From: Sipunculus nudus
Taxonomy: Eukaryota > Annelida > Sipuncula > Golfingiida > Sipunculidae
Length of the DNA: 64,000 bases
Reading direction: 5' to 3'
Assembly (NCBI GenBank): GCA_026874595.1
Contig: CM049317.1
Span: 59,097,118 to 59,161,117, forward strand
Shown one piece after another: positions 38,764 to 50,721 of the stretch. The notes beneath the pieces were generated by a model, which saw nothing but the letters and a program-made list of their open reading frames with translations, was not told the origin of the DNA and made no database searches. Position numbers and translations under genes: made by a program. Positions within the stretch are counted from its first letter, which is position 1. Each line of letters begins with the position of its first letter.

Positions 38764-38960
38764 GGGATCCGGGGGGGGGGGGGCTCGGTCAAGGGGGTCC
38801 TGACCCTCCCCCCCCCCCTTTGGAACCGAAACAAGCTATTCTTTAGGGTTTCAAACCATATTTTGCGTCCCTGACCCCTCCTTCCCGGACCAAAGGACCT
38901 TATTTTTAGTTTTCCTGGGCGTGACCCTCCCCTTTCAAAAATCCTGGATCCGGCCCTGAT
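38764..38960. mobile_element. Possible hAT-like MITE remnant
   Basis: The right end reads AAAATCCTGGATCCGGCCCTG, the complement of CAGGGCCGGATCCAGG, very like the 20738 element terminus. The left side near 38764 has GGGATCCGGGGGGG. Internal GACCCTCCCC-type blocks repeat. The left boundary is uncertain. Confidence 0.5.
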
Positions 38961-39451
38961 AATTTTGTGTCCTTGGTACCCAAAGGCACAATATTTTATT
39001 ACACTTGCGCCACCTATCAGGTGAACACTGAACCAACCAGTGGGAACTGCCTCACTTGTATGAGACCATCTGTCTGCATTATGATATTGACAATGTGAAG
39101 AGATATGTTGTAATAGATATGTTGTGTAGGCTGGACTGATACGTTATATATAAAATATCCAGATGTCTTATATGACAATTAACGATAGCGTTGAACAGTG
39201 TGCCAATTCTACGTGTATATATAACTTTCAAAATGTCAAATACCTACTTGGATTATTTTTGGAAGGCTTCATGTAATAAGAGTCACCCTTCACAGGTGTG
39301 TCCTAATGTATTTTCTATTATTGGTTAATATATCGGTTATATAAATAGTAGAGCACACATCTGGAAGTTCACAATGAATATTTGACGCATGTTTCGTAGT
39401 GCCATCTGGCGACCTTAGAAAACTCAAGAAAGATTCAAGAAACAATATCAT

Positions 39452-39457
<6 letters not shown>

Positions 39458-39522
<65 letters not shown>
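39458..39522. repeat. (TA)n microsatellite
   Basis: Pure TA run of about 32 units. Confidence 0.95.
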
Positions 39523-39525
<3 letters not shown>

Positions 39526-39758
39526 TATTCCATATGACGTTTCGTCAGATTGCTCAAGCAATATACGGCCTTGTATTTATACTGTGAATATTAATGCCAG
39601 CATGACTTAATTTTATATTTACAAGACCAGGGATGTTGAATTAAGATCATGATGCCCCTCAGCACACATATGGCTTGAGTCAGATTGATATCTCTGCTAG
39701 TGGACCAGGTTGAGAAAACATGATAAGGCAAGAGATGAATTGATGTCCACATATACAT

Positions 39759-40300
39759 AAACTCACGATACGATGCATATCGCCATAATAAATTCACGAT
39801 ACGATACACGATATAATACATATCGCCATATCTAATTCATGATACGATACATAATATGAAAATATCGCTATACAAAATTCACGATACAATACACGATAAG
39901 AAACATATCGCTGTACTAAATTCACGATACGATACATGATATGATACATATTGTCATACTAAATTCACGAAACAATACATATCGCCATACTAAATTGATG
40001 ATACGATACCTGATACGATACATATGGACAAACTAAATTGACGATACGATACACAATATGATACATATCGCTATACTAAATTCACAGTGCGATACATGAT
40101 AGGATATATATCGCCATACTAAATTCCCGAGATGATACACGATACATATCGCCATACTAAATTCTCGATACATTACAAGATACGTTACAGATCGCCATAC
40201 TAAATTCAAGATACGATACACGATATGATACATACCGCTATACTAAATTCACGATACGATACCTGATACATATCATAATACCTGATATATGATAGATTAT
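39759..40300. repeat. Minisatellite of ACGATACGATACA / TATCGCCATACTAAATTC units
   Basis: About ten units of roughly 45-60 bases, each built from ACGATACGATACA, GATACATATCGCCATA and CTAAATTC. Unit length varies because the inner GATACA block itself repeats. Frames across it give repeat peptides only. Confidence 0.9.
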
Positions 40301-41136
40301 AATTCAGATTCAAAGCAAAATTGTTCGTTATATATCCATTTAATTAAAGCAGGACGTCATTTTCTGTTGTATGATCAGATTTTGTTAACGGATCGATACA
40401 ACGACATCTGGCGTAATCGATACGTTATTGGACTTTTTCACCATTTATATTATAATTGATGCTGGTGATAAGCATAATTTCATCCAGAACTGACCGCGTG
40501 GGTCTATTACTTTATAATACTTGTCCAGTGAGGGACATGATATCCAAATGCTTCTTTATGAATGATTGGAGGGGTTATTTGGCGTCAGTGCACACAGGCC
40601 TGGATTGTGTCAAAAAGATATCCACTTTGTGTAAGTGTATCGGAATATTTAGTTAATACCTCTCAATAAGAGGCAAACATTTACGTGTTTTTTTTTTTTG
40701 TCATTAGTGTAATAGTGCCTTGTTTCCAGTGTTTTTCTCTGACAGATGGAGTGCTGTCCCCTATTGATAAAATATTGTACTACAACTATCTTGAATAGTT
40801 TTAGTTGAAATTATGCTTATCACATATTAAACCAAAAGAATGTTATTACCACCTGGCTAGAGCCAACCAAAGCCAGTCAAACTGATAAACAATCTATTTC
40901 ATCCTCAAGGCCCGAAAAAAATTGTTCCGCACAAACCCGCCTTGTCCCAATGCAAGTACGGAAGTATACCGGTATGTATAATGAGTAGTACTCGTAATTG
41001 AGTTACTAGACAAGACAGAATATCGTCTTCTCACTAAAAATATGGTTGGTGGTTAGTGAATAGACAAAAAAGCAGATATAATTTCACCATTTATATTATA
41101 ATTTATTTGATGGCATTTTATCATTGTCACGCAATG

Positions 41137-41139
<3 letters not shown>
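40301..41139. other. Intergenic, no gene seen
   Basis: AT-rich sequence with short unrecognised ORFs (for example 40456-40656). Confidence 0.45.

Positions 41140-41213
<74 letters not shown>
41140..41213. repeat. (TA)n microsatellite
   Basis: Pure TA run of about 37 units at the left edge of the Penelope-like unit. Confidence 0.95.
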
Positions 41214-41216
<3 letters not shown>

Positions 41217-41594
41217 TTAATTTTACTTGTTACTATGTTGGAGCTCTCGTTCGTACGTCCATAGAAGTGAATAATTAAAGAAAAACATCCAAAGTGGAAT
41301 TGATTTATTTTTACATCTGATTGTATATATGTAAAGCTTGTTATTCATACATTTCGTTAAATATAGTGTCTCTATCATTATCCTTTTATTTTAAGCGGTG
41401 CAACTATCATACGACAAACGAATATGCATAATTTGTTTCCAACACGCTAGATTCAACTGTTCATATTCTCTCTAGCATATGCACATACTATCTAGCGACA
41501 TATTTAGCTTTTGTATGCATGCTATTGCGTTGCAATGATATATATATATATCTTTATATATATATATATATATATATATATCTTTATATATATG

Positions 41595-41645
<51 letters not shown>

Positions 41646-41698
41646 CAGTAAAAGTAACATCATATTCATGCCTATGTACAGCCAATTTGAGCAAATGC
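41214..41698. repeat. Left direct repeat flanking the Penelope-like element
   Basis: About 90% like 42452-42932 outside microsatellites. Starts ATTCTTAATTTTAC, has CTATGTTGGAGCTCTCGTT, AAGTGGAATTGATTTATT, TAAGCGGTGCAACTATCAT, a (TA)n insert and ends TACAGCCAATTTGAGCAAATG. Penelope-like elements often carry such LTR-like repeats, so this may be part of the element. Confidence 0.85.
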
Positions 41699-42154
41699 AA
41701 ATGGCACTTCCCATTGAGAGGACAGTCAGATATGTCACGGCAGTTGCATAGCCTTTGTTGTGTGGGTTCTCTTTGTTGCCTTTCAGACAGTAATCTTGTA
41801 TTGTGGCTTTGTATTATTGATCTGACGTTCTTTATGCAGCTATAGCTAATTTTCAGAATGTTTTTGTTGAATTATTTGTGCAATGGGTGATTTTTTTGGA
41901 AAGTGTTTGGCTACAAGTTTCAAGAAAATTTTGCCGATATTTGTTTTCACGATTGCACAGTACGGAGGGTTAAACCAAATGAAATTTCTGGTTCGGTTTT
42001 TGCGGCGTTTTCCGGCAGCTTCCTGTGGGGCGATATAACTAAATTTTTGCTTGTATCCGCTATTGTTGAATGATTGTTCGTATTCTTTTGATGCTTTTCT
42101 GAAGGTGTTTTCATCTTGAGAAAGTTCTGAAAGGCGCTTGTTGACAGCCGGTAC
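41660..42154 (-). pseudogene. Penelope-like element fragment: RT-distal connector and Cys motif
   Basis: The minus strand encodes NKRLSELSQDENTFRKA, YEQSFNNSGYKQKFSY and the hallmark RNFIWFNPPYCAIVKTNIGK, then a stop and frameshift, and CNCRDISDCPLNGKC near 41695-41745. This order (connector, WFNPP block, CxC...CPLxGxC) is the region between reverse transcriptase and GIY-YIG endonuclease in Penelope-like retroelements. The RT itself is missing. The matching GIY-YIG part lies in opposite orientation just beyond the start. Confidence 0.85.
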
Positions 42155-42320
42155 AGTTAACACATACATTGGCATGACCGGAGGCCCCTTCAAACAAAGG
42201 TATTACAACCACAAGAAATCATTCACACACACGACCCACTCAAACGAAACCGAGCTTGCCGAACACGTTTGGACCCTGAAAGACAAGCAACAAAGCTTCA
42301 CTATATCACCTGGTCTATAA
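42150..42320 (+). pseudogene. Penelope-like element fragment: GIY-YIG endonuclease
   Basis: Plus-strand NTYIGMTGGPFKQRYYNHKK, then SFTHTTHSNETELAEHVW and LKDKQQSF, matches the GIY-YIG endonuclease of Penelope-like elements (YIG, R and H positions; the TEL-x-x-x-x-W motif). It opens at the same point as the minus-strand connector fragment, so the two pieces are head to head instead of collinear. A frame continues past the stop to about 42450 without clear similarity. Confidence 0.85.
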
Positions 42321-42451
42321 TTCAGCAGTCAAACACATTTTTGACCTCTTCACGTCAGTGAATTTTGTGTTTGGCAGAGAAACTAGCAATCATAAGCTAA
42401 AAACAAAAGAACCTTTTGAACAAACGTTCGGAAATGGTTTCCACCTGCCGC

Positions 42452-42771
42452 ATTCTTAATTTTACTTTTTACTATGTTGGAGCTCTCGTTGGAACGTCAA
42501 TGGAAGTGATTAATTAAAAAAACACCCAAAGTGGAATTGATTTATTGTACATCTGATTGTATATATGTAAAGCTTGATATTCATACATTTCGTTAAATCA
42601 TAGTGTCTCTATCATTATCCGTTTATATTAAGCGGTGCAACTATCATCCGACAAACGAATATGCATAATTTGTTTCCAACAGGCTAGATTCAACTTTTCT
42701 TATTCTCTCTAGCATATGCACATACTATTTAGCGACATATTTAGCTTTTGTGTGCTATAGCGTTGCAAAGA

Positions 42772-42860
<89 letters not shown>

Positions 42861-42932
42861 TATATATATATTATATATATCAGTACAAGTAACATCATGT
42901 TCATGCCTATGTACAGCCAATTTGAGCAAATG
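42452..42932. repeat. Right direct repeat flanking the Penelope-like element
   Basis: Second copy of 41214-41698, with a (CT)n(TA)n tract at 42775-42880 in place of the pure TA tract. Confidence 0.85.
42775..42880. repeat. (CT)n(TA)n compound microsatellite
   Basis: About 20 CT units then interrupted TA units. Confidence 0.95.
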
Positions 42933-43310
42933 CGTTTTGTACAGTCATTTTGAGCAAATTCTAGGTAATCTAAATATTAGCCTTTGTGCGGTAAGGTTGG
43001 AAAAAACTTAATATGTGAGACCTATCACGTCTGTCGCGTTTCCTGGCATAATTGTTAATGCGTTTGTACAGTCATTTTTAGCAAATCTATGTAATCTAAA
43101 TATTTGACATTGTGCGCCCTAAGGTTGCAAAACTACTTTATATGTGAGACCTGTCACGTCTGTCGCGTTTCCTGGCATAATTGTTAATGCGTCTGTACAG
43201 TCATTTTGAGCAAATTTTAGGTAATCTAAATATTAGACTTGTGCGCCCTAAGGTTTCAAAAGTACTTTATATGCAAGACCTTATCACGTCTGTCTCGTTT
43301 CCTGGCATAA
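42932..43310. repeat. Tandem triplication, ~128-bp unit, overlapping the NACHT gene 3' end
   Basis: Units start near 42932, 43060 and 43189, each with GTACAGTCATTTT, GTAATCTAAATATT, GGTTG/GGTTTC, TATGTGAGACC (TATGCAAGACC in the third) and CACGTCTGTC-CGTTTCCTGGCATAA. The last copy includes the stop codon and final codons of the minus-strand NACHT exon. Confidence 0.92.
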
Positions 43311-44429
43311 CCGGTCTACCCTTTTCTTGAAATCCTCGTCTTTATCTTGTGCCATTTCTTTGACCAGCTGTATTGTCCTCCTGTTCTCTGTGTTTTCATC
43401 TTGTGACAGGAGACCTCGCAGATTGTCCAGGCCATCATCACTGTTAACGATAAAGTATGCAGCGAAGAACTCCAGTAAAATCCTGTGGTGAAACCTCACA
43501 GTAGAAACGCCATCAGGACATTTGCTCATTCGCAAGAACCCAAGATCCCAGGCATCTTGTCCAATCTTCTCCAGGACTTCCTTGTAGTATAACACCCTTT
43601 CATTCGGCGGTTTCCTAACTGCGCCTATGGCAACTTCCCCTATTTTCATTAACTCTTCTCCATACGTTTGCAAGATAGTCTTGGATGAAGATCTTTCATC
43701 CTGAGGCTTTCTCTTTCTCTCCCATCGACCACAGTTGTATTTAATATATTCCGTGTAAAATGAAGATAATTTATCGCCAATTTCCCCCTTTGTTTCCCAT
43801 ATAAGACATATCAATAACAAAACAGAAGGAAACAGAGGGAAAGCGGCTTCATCAAGATTTGCTGGTGGGTCAATCTTTGTCCATAGCTGTAAGCCTTTCT
43901 CCTTGTCTTTTGAGAAAAATGTATCAATGTACTTTTTAACATTTTCCCGAGAGAACCCTTGGAGCTCCACCCTAGATGTAACAGTCCATTCCTGTGGCAC
44001 TGCCGTCCATATTGAGTGTGTTCTACATGTGATAATCTTCTGTGCTTTAAATAACGTTTTCCCTTCAAGAAGGTCAGACATTTCCTGTGACATTCCTGGC
44101 CTGTACTCGTCATATCCATCAAGAAGGAACATTGTTTCTTCTTCATATTCCTCTATAAATGACCAGAGTCTCTCCAACTTTTCGCCTTTTAAGCTGATTT
44201 GATCACCTACTATATCTTTAAGAGCAGCGTCCTTCCAGACTCTCCGTAGAGTTATAGGAATCATAAACCAATACTTATCCAGGAGGTCGTGTGCAGCGGA
44301 ATGTGGGACCCGACTTTTATTACCAAGTTTTATATTCCCCCAGTCCACGAGAAGCCGTCTACAAAACGTTGATTTTCCCACTCCTGGTTCACCAAAAACC
44401 AGAATGCGTTTGTTTGAGTCTTCCGAATC
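43284..44429 (-). CDS. Exon 10: NACHT domain
   Basis: Acceptor TTTTTTTTGCAG ends at 44430 and the exon starts in phase 0. The 381-residue frame has KRILVFGEPGVGKSTF (P-loop), FLLDGYDEY (extended Walker B of NLR type), KIITCRTHSIW (sensor-1 region), a winged-helix-like region and FHHRILLEFFAAYFIV, the NLR-family block after the NACHT. The stop lies at 43284-43286. Key NTPase residues are all present, so it may be active. An isolated reading would call this an NLRC-like protein; the upstream exons change that. Confidence 0.95.
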   Translation of the reverse strand, partial: DSEDSNKRILVFGEPGVGKSTFCRRLLVDWGNIKLGNKSRVPHSAAHDLLDKYWFMIPITLRRVWKDAALKDIVGDQISLKGEKLERLWSFIEEYEEETMFLLDGYDEYRPGMSQEMSDLLEGKTLFKAQKIITCRTHSIWTAVPQEWTVTSRVELQGFSRENVKKYIDTFFSKDKEKGLQLWTKIDPPANLDEAAFPLFPSVLLLICLIWETKGEIGDKLSSFYTEYIKYNCGRWERKRKPQDERSSSKTILQTYGEELMKIGEVAIGAVRKPPNERVLYYKEVLEKIGQDAWDLGFLRMSKCPDGVSTVRFHHRILLEFFAAYFIVNSDDGLDNLRGLLSQDENTENRRTIQLVKEMAQDKDEDFKKRVDRLCQETRQT

Positions 44430-47279
44430 CTGCAAAAAAAACTTACAATTATGTGACTATCCATATGGTCAATATCTTCAATCTAGTAGCGGCAAAGTAT
44501 AAATGAAAATTTATAACAAATACACTTTCGCAAAAAAAGTATTGCAGATTATAGCCCGGCGTTACATGTTATCATGCAGAACAGAGCCCCGGCATCGGTA
44601 TACGTGTGCTTTGTTACGCAACGCCCCAGAATGAAATCGGGAAACATCAAAATTCGTGGGACGTCACTGTGCTCATTCACTCAATGCCAGGGAATGAAAC
44701 TGGCAACAAAGTAGGATCCCGAACGTATGATATGTTTTTCTTTTCAGTAAATATATTATGAAACGGCTAATTGGGTATTGCGTTCGTACTGACCTCATAG
44801 CATATTTAAATGTTTCCTGAAAATTTGAAACTGACAAACGTAAAAGTTTCAAAACATTTGATATAAGTATGGAATACCATCCAAAAAGCCTTAAATTTTA
44901 CAATATCACAAATGCAGAATGACCATAGATATATAAACTGCCACACAATTTCTTTATTTGAAGCGTTTTATCATTACCCTATAGCTCAGCTACAATTTTA
45001 CTACGTCAATTTTTATTCAAACATTCACTAGTATTCGAATACTAATTTAACCTACGAGCATCAGCATATCAGTGTAGTGGCCTAATGCTTGCTCCTCAGA
45101 ATGGAGATCATTTCGGCCCCTGTTGTTCCACTTTGAATCAATGTAAAGATCGTCCAAGGCTACAGAGGGATAGTCGTCACCCCAGCGCCAGAGCAGAATC
45201 CGATTGTACCTGTCCACCAGTGTCTTAGCGATCTGGGTCACGAGGTCATTGACAGCGGGAGGTTTTTCTGTTGAGGGAAAATGCAGGAACAGAGAGTATA
45301 TAGAGGAGGAATTAAGAGTGTGTTACTTCACACATAGGATCTGATAAAAGAAAGTGCTGATAAAAGAAACGGTATGGTTGGTCATTGGTATTTCATGACT
45401 GTCTCTACAAGTGTCCCGTGAGCAATGACGCTCAGCTGAATTTGACACACTGCTTAAACAGGCCTAATCCTTTATAAAACATATTGAATTAATAAACAAA
45501 ATAGCGTCTTCTCTTTGAAATAATAGGGTTATGTATGTGGGTTTGAACACAAAGAATAAAATCCAGTGCGGAGACGCACGTGTTTATTCAACTTCAGACG
45601 GTCATGTTGTTCTGGGAACTTATTACCGTGAAGACACCTTAAATATGTATAGTTATGATAGTGTTCTGTATGGGGCAACACCTGATGGAGTGCAACTTAC
45701 AGGTACCTGCTAAAATATGGGAAGAACTGGAAGGGTCCTTTTGAAGAACCCCTCTACGGCGGACACCCTACTATTCAGGACAACAGACACTTTTTGTCCG
45801 TCCAACACTTAAATTAACCACCGCTGACGGACACACATGCGACCGGTCAAGATATGTTGTAAGTGCAAACATGTGCTGCTTCCATTACGCTTTTCGGCAC
45901 TTGATTTCATTATTTAGACATTGTATTGATAAATTTAAAGTTCCGACATTAAAAAACAATTTCACTCATTTCGTTCAATTACCCTTCTTTCACGAATTAT
46001 TCACCATGGTATGAAAGCGAAAGGCTTATATTTGTAGATCTCCCGAAGGAAAGTGTAATATGACATTTTAGCTCGCAGAAAACACGTCAACAGATATGCA
46101 GCTTACATAAACGTACCAATCACATGCCCAGTTTAACTATAATACTTAGAGCGCTGCATTCTTTATGAGATCTGTGGTTACTCGCATGATATTGTTCTCC
46201 ATGACACAAATCTTATCGTCATTAGCATCGCAGCTTCCAAACTATGCATCTGATTGTAATAAACCTTTGCATTTTGATTATAGTCTAATACTGCATATCG
46301 CATTTTAATAGGTGTAGATTGTTTATTTATGATTAACTAACACTGAACTTCTGCTCAGCAGAACCAAGGAGGGTCTGACGTTCAGGCTGCTTAAAATTAT
46401 GCGTTTACCCTGTACCTTGCAGAATATAGGTCACTTGGACCTTTTGTTGGGTTTCTCGGGAGACCCTTCCTAAGACCTGTCCGTTTTCTAAGTAGGAAGT
46501 TTGTAGGTGTAGCGGTAACGATTTGCGCTCTGTTAACAGTCTTGTGGACGGAAGACGGACAAAGACCCATCGCTGCAGCTCATATGACTTTCGTTCATAT
46601 GAGTTTATAAAAGTGTGGAGGTGTTTGTAAATTTGCTTAACCCACTTAATTTGTCCACTCACCTCTCCTTTCAATTAAATGAAATTCCTCTTCAGTTTTA
46701 GTTCCCCTCTTTTTCTTTCTCATCTGTCAAATGAAAGTATATTCGGTAACAGAAACATGCGTATACACAACTAAATTTGTCTAACGTAAATGTCTAATAT
46801 AAATGTTTTTGTATACATCCTCACAAGTGTAAAAGTGTAACTTACCCGCAGATAGAAAATAATTATAACTGCGCATATAAGTGATCCGATGACAGCGACG
46901 ATGATAACGCTGACCTTCCACTTTGTTGAATCTATTTTAAAGGAAAATAAACAATCTGTATTAAAGGAAAATGAACAATCTGTATTAAAGGAAAATAAAC
47001 AATTTATATTAAAGGAAAACAAACGATCAGTAAAAAAGGAATATAAAAGTAATTATCGGAGGTACAGTCACGTGTGACATAAAACAAGTCCTGTCAAAAC
47101 TATCTAGATTTGTTGATAATATTGTATTAACGAGAGATATAGACAGTATAGATTATCTGATCTGAGTAAAGTTGACATCTACTGATGTATATCCTCAACA
47201 TCACTAATGATAATTACAGCTTTACAGGATAACCGTTATGCATAGGTATCATTTGCTGTTAATCTGATTCGTATAATTA

Positions 47280-47315
<36 letters not shown>

Positions 47316-50286
47316 TGCCCAGTTGATAGCGTTTGTGATCGTTTAATGAAGTGAGCTCATGTCAGTTTGCTCAGCGACGCAACGCCCTAGAATGAAATCG
47401 ACAAGCATCATGTTTCCCTTGAGGTAATTCTGCTCTGTGACGCACAACCAAAGAATGAAACTGACAACAACGTTAAACCCTGTTAGTGTAAAGTTGCTGG
47501 GGAGTGTGCGATGTTGATGTGTTCGAGTATTTGTAATGACCTGTTTGTTGGGTATCGCTTTCGTATTGTCTTCGGCCAGCTTATCGTCCCTTGGCCAAAT
47601 ACGAAGGCAACAAGGAACAGACCGGTAAATAACATACATTTATTAACCGGCAACGCCTGGTATAATCCAGATACAGTTCTCCCGGTATACACGATACGAC
47701 ACGTCATTCAAACTTCATATGACTGCCAATTTGTGATATGGCTTATACACGTATTGGTTATAGCCTAATGAAATGTAATGCAAGCCGTGAAGTTTGCGAG
47801 GCTTGTGTCACATGGCAGGCGAGCCGTTAAGGCGAGCCTGCCATGATTGACACGAGCCAAGCAAATCTCAGGGCTTGCTTTACATTTCATTGGGCTAAAA
47901 CTGATTTGTCCCACATGCCCCGCCCCTTGGTCGAAGGTCACGCGTGTCATTTTTTTGGCTACCCACCAATTATTTGCCATATTTGGAAAGTCACCATGCA
48001 CTACACTTGCATGGTCACTTTTCATTACCCTGTGATGCAAGCAGATTTTAACGTACAGTTAGAACAAAGGAAAATACGCCGCCTGTGGGACAAGTATTTA
48101 ATACAGTGGGCTCATATCAGCCCGGCACTCAGTATACACAGTGAAGCAACGCCCAAGAATGAAATCGACATGCATTATGATTCATGTGATGTCACTATGC
48201 TCTGTGACGCACCGCGCGGGAATGAAAATGACAAAGTAGGACCCTGAATATGTGAAGGGTTTTTACTTGAGTACTTTATGAATTAAATACTCGTGTGACT
48301 GTTCATGGTTGATAGTTTTGAAAACATGAATGGCTGTGTTATATAAATACAGTGAAACCTCGTTGTGTCGAACTCGCTTAAGTCGAACCCCGCTTATGTC
48401 GAAGTTACAGACTCGATATTCTGGACAACTCTAGTTAAATTATAACCAAATAAAACCCACTTGTGTTGAAACTCGGATGTGTCGAAGTTTTCTGAGGCAC
48501 TTCGACTTCGACACAACGATGTTTCACTGTATAATGAACTTGATGAGTATTGCCTTCGAACAGGACTTCGTATGCGTATGTATGTACTAGTCCACCGTGT
48601 CCTCAATATGATTATATAAAAGACAGTAACTTGATTTTTTGATCAGTTTGTGCAGTCACTTTGTATATCCATCTCTGAAGGAGGAAAAATCAGATATTAA
48701 ATATACTTTTTATATATTAAAATTTATAATATTATCAAAGCTCCGAATATTTAATATAATTGAAAAGGTTGTGTTATTGTTTGTTCATAATTAAATAAGA
48801 TAATATTAATATATGAATATGATTTTTTTTCTCACCTTCAGGTCCATTAGTAGTATGGCTTCTTGTCGTTGTGGTAGACACATTTTCTAGTGTGTAACCT
48901 ATACAGAATGAAATTTAATTATATTTTCATTCCTGTGTTAATCAAAGCCGAAGGTCATTAAAGTTTTCCCTCCACATTTTTTTCATTGCCTCAGTTATTG
49001 ACCTAATTATTTGAGTTTGACACTTGCAGACTTGACATTTGTTATCAAGCAATGTGCATTCACATTTTATTTAGCCAACTAGGACAATATTATTCCTACC
49101 AAACAGTTTTTGACCATTTTCTCAAAATAGTATTTCAGTCAATAACATCATCTTCAGAGGGTTATTTCTCACAAACTATCATGAATAAAGCTGTCCAATT
49201 TGCACATATATTTGAAAACTTGTTATATAAAACGTGCTTTTCTTTTTTAGATATCATATTTTATAATGTAGTTAAAGCCTAATTAAATAAAGAATCATTT
49301 GTTAATAGTTTGTAAAAATTAATTTAAGAAGGATGATTATAAAGATGATTATAATACAATAAATACGCCTTGAAATATATGTGTGTATTTTAAGATGATG
49401 TAATTGCTGAGAATACATACTTACTGTCAGATGTGAGATATATTGAATCTTTTGTAAAAATGAAAACCTGCTTGAATTTTAAAATCTTAAGACTAACCAA
49501 TTTTTTTATCTATTCAAAGCATATCTAATTAATGATATTCTGAGGATTCCAATTAGTGATTTATCATTGGAGTTAAATGTTATTTAAATATATATTTCTA
49601 AAGCTAAGGGCGGAAATAGGAATATAGAGGGGGGGGCTCACATTGCGAGGCCGCAAAACGGGTGAGCCGAGGCGCGAAGCGCCGACGGGGAGAGAGGTTG
49701 GTAGGGGGGCCCCCAACCAGGTGTAGATTTTTTTTTTTAATTTAGGGTGTAATCGTGCAATCTGGAGTATAGCTTAAATGCATTATAAAGCAAGACATAC
49801 ATTTTAACTGGAAGCATGATGAGTTTTTTTTCCCATATTTTTTTTTTGGTTAAGTCGAAAAAAAGCTAAATTGAACAAAGGTATTTTGACGATAAAAAGA
49901 CCGTGAGCCTGCAGAGCGCTCCGACCTTGACAAAATGTTGCTAATCCCTATGGTCTATCGGCTTTGAGCCTTGTGTTTACCCCTCCCTAACCCCCCCCCC
50001 CACCCCCACCCCCCCCCAAAAAAAAACGAAACAGAAGCCGGTGCCATGATTGATTTAATATTGTTTCTCATATTTCTTAATGTTTATCTAAAATGAAATA
50101 TCTCGTACCATTGTGAGCTTTGCATATAAAGCTGTGTAGGTCCGTACATCGACTTGTTTTCCAGACATAATTATCTCCTGACTTGACCAGAACTGTACAG
50201 TTGCCCGTGCCTGCAGGTTCTCCCTCCTCCCAGTAAACATCTCTCGGGACACCTGGAAATTATCACAAGCAAATTCCATAAAATTC

Positions 50287-50320
<34 letters not shown>

Positions 50321-50412
50321 TTAATAATGATAATAATGATAATAATGATAATAATGATAATTATAATAATGAGAAGAAGAAGAAGAAGAATGATAATAAT
50401 AATGATGATAAT

Positions 50413-50468
<56 letters not shown>

Positions 50469-50473
50469 TTATA

Positions 50474-50512
<39 letters not shown>

Positions 50513-50535
50513 TTATAGAAATAATAATAATAAAA

Positions 50536-50583
<48 letters not shown>

Positions 50584-50611
50584 TAATAATAAAAATAATA
50601 ATAATAAAAGA

Positions 50612-50660
<49 letters not shown>

Positions 50661-50674
50661 TAAATAATTATAGA

Positions 50675-50721
<47 letters not shown>

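Larger units (their letters stand above)
36373..39300. other. Intergenic, repeats only
   Basis: Probable promoter of the minus-strand membrane protein gene at the left edge; no TATA box is placed. Beyond it lie poly-C/poly-G tracts (36784-36797, 37133-37150, 38617-38633), (TA)n at 37643-37688 and MITE-like GGATCCGG ends at 38764-38960. No gene supported. Confidence 0.45.

Noticed and set aside
39759-40300. CRISPR-like array of regularly spaced repeats
   Set aside because: Spacers are themselves repeat units and the genome is eukaryotic. It is a minisatellite.
43284-44429. Stand-alone cytosolic NLR gene starting at the NACHT exon
   Set aside because: The exon begins at a clear splice acceptor in phase 0 without a proper ATG start, and upstream exons join in frame.
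45531-45713. Plus-strand 60-residue ORF inside an intron of the NACHT gene
   Set aside because: Opposite strand, no recognised domain, no splice partners. Likely chance.
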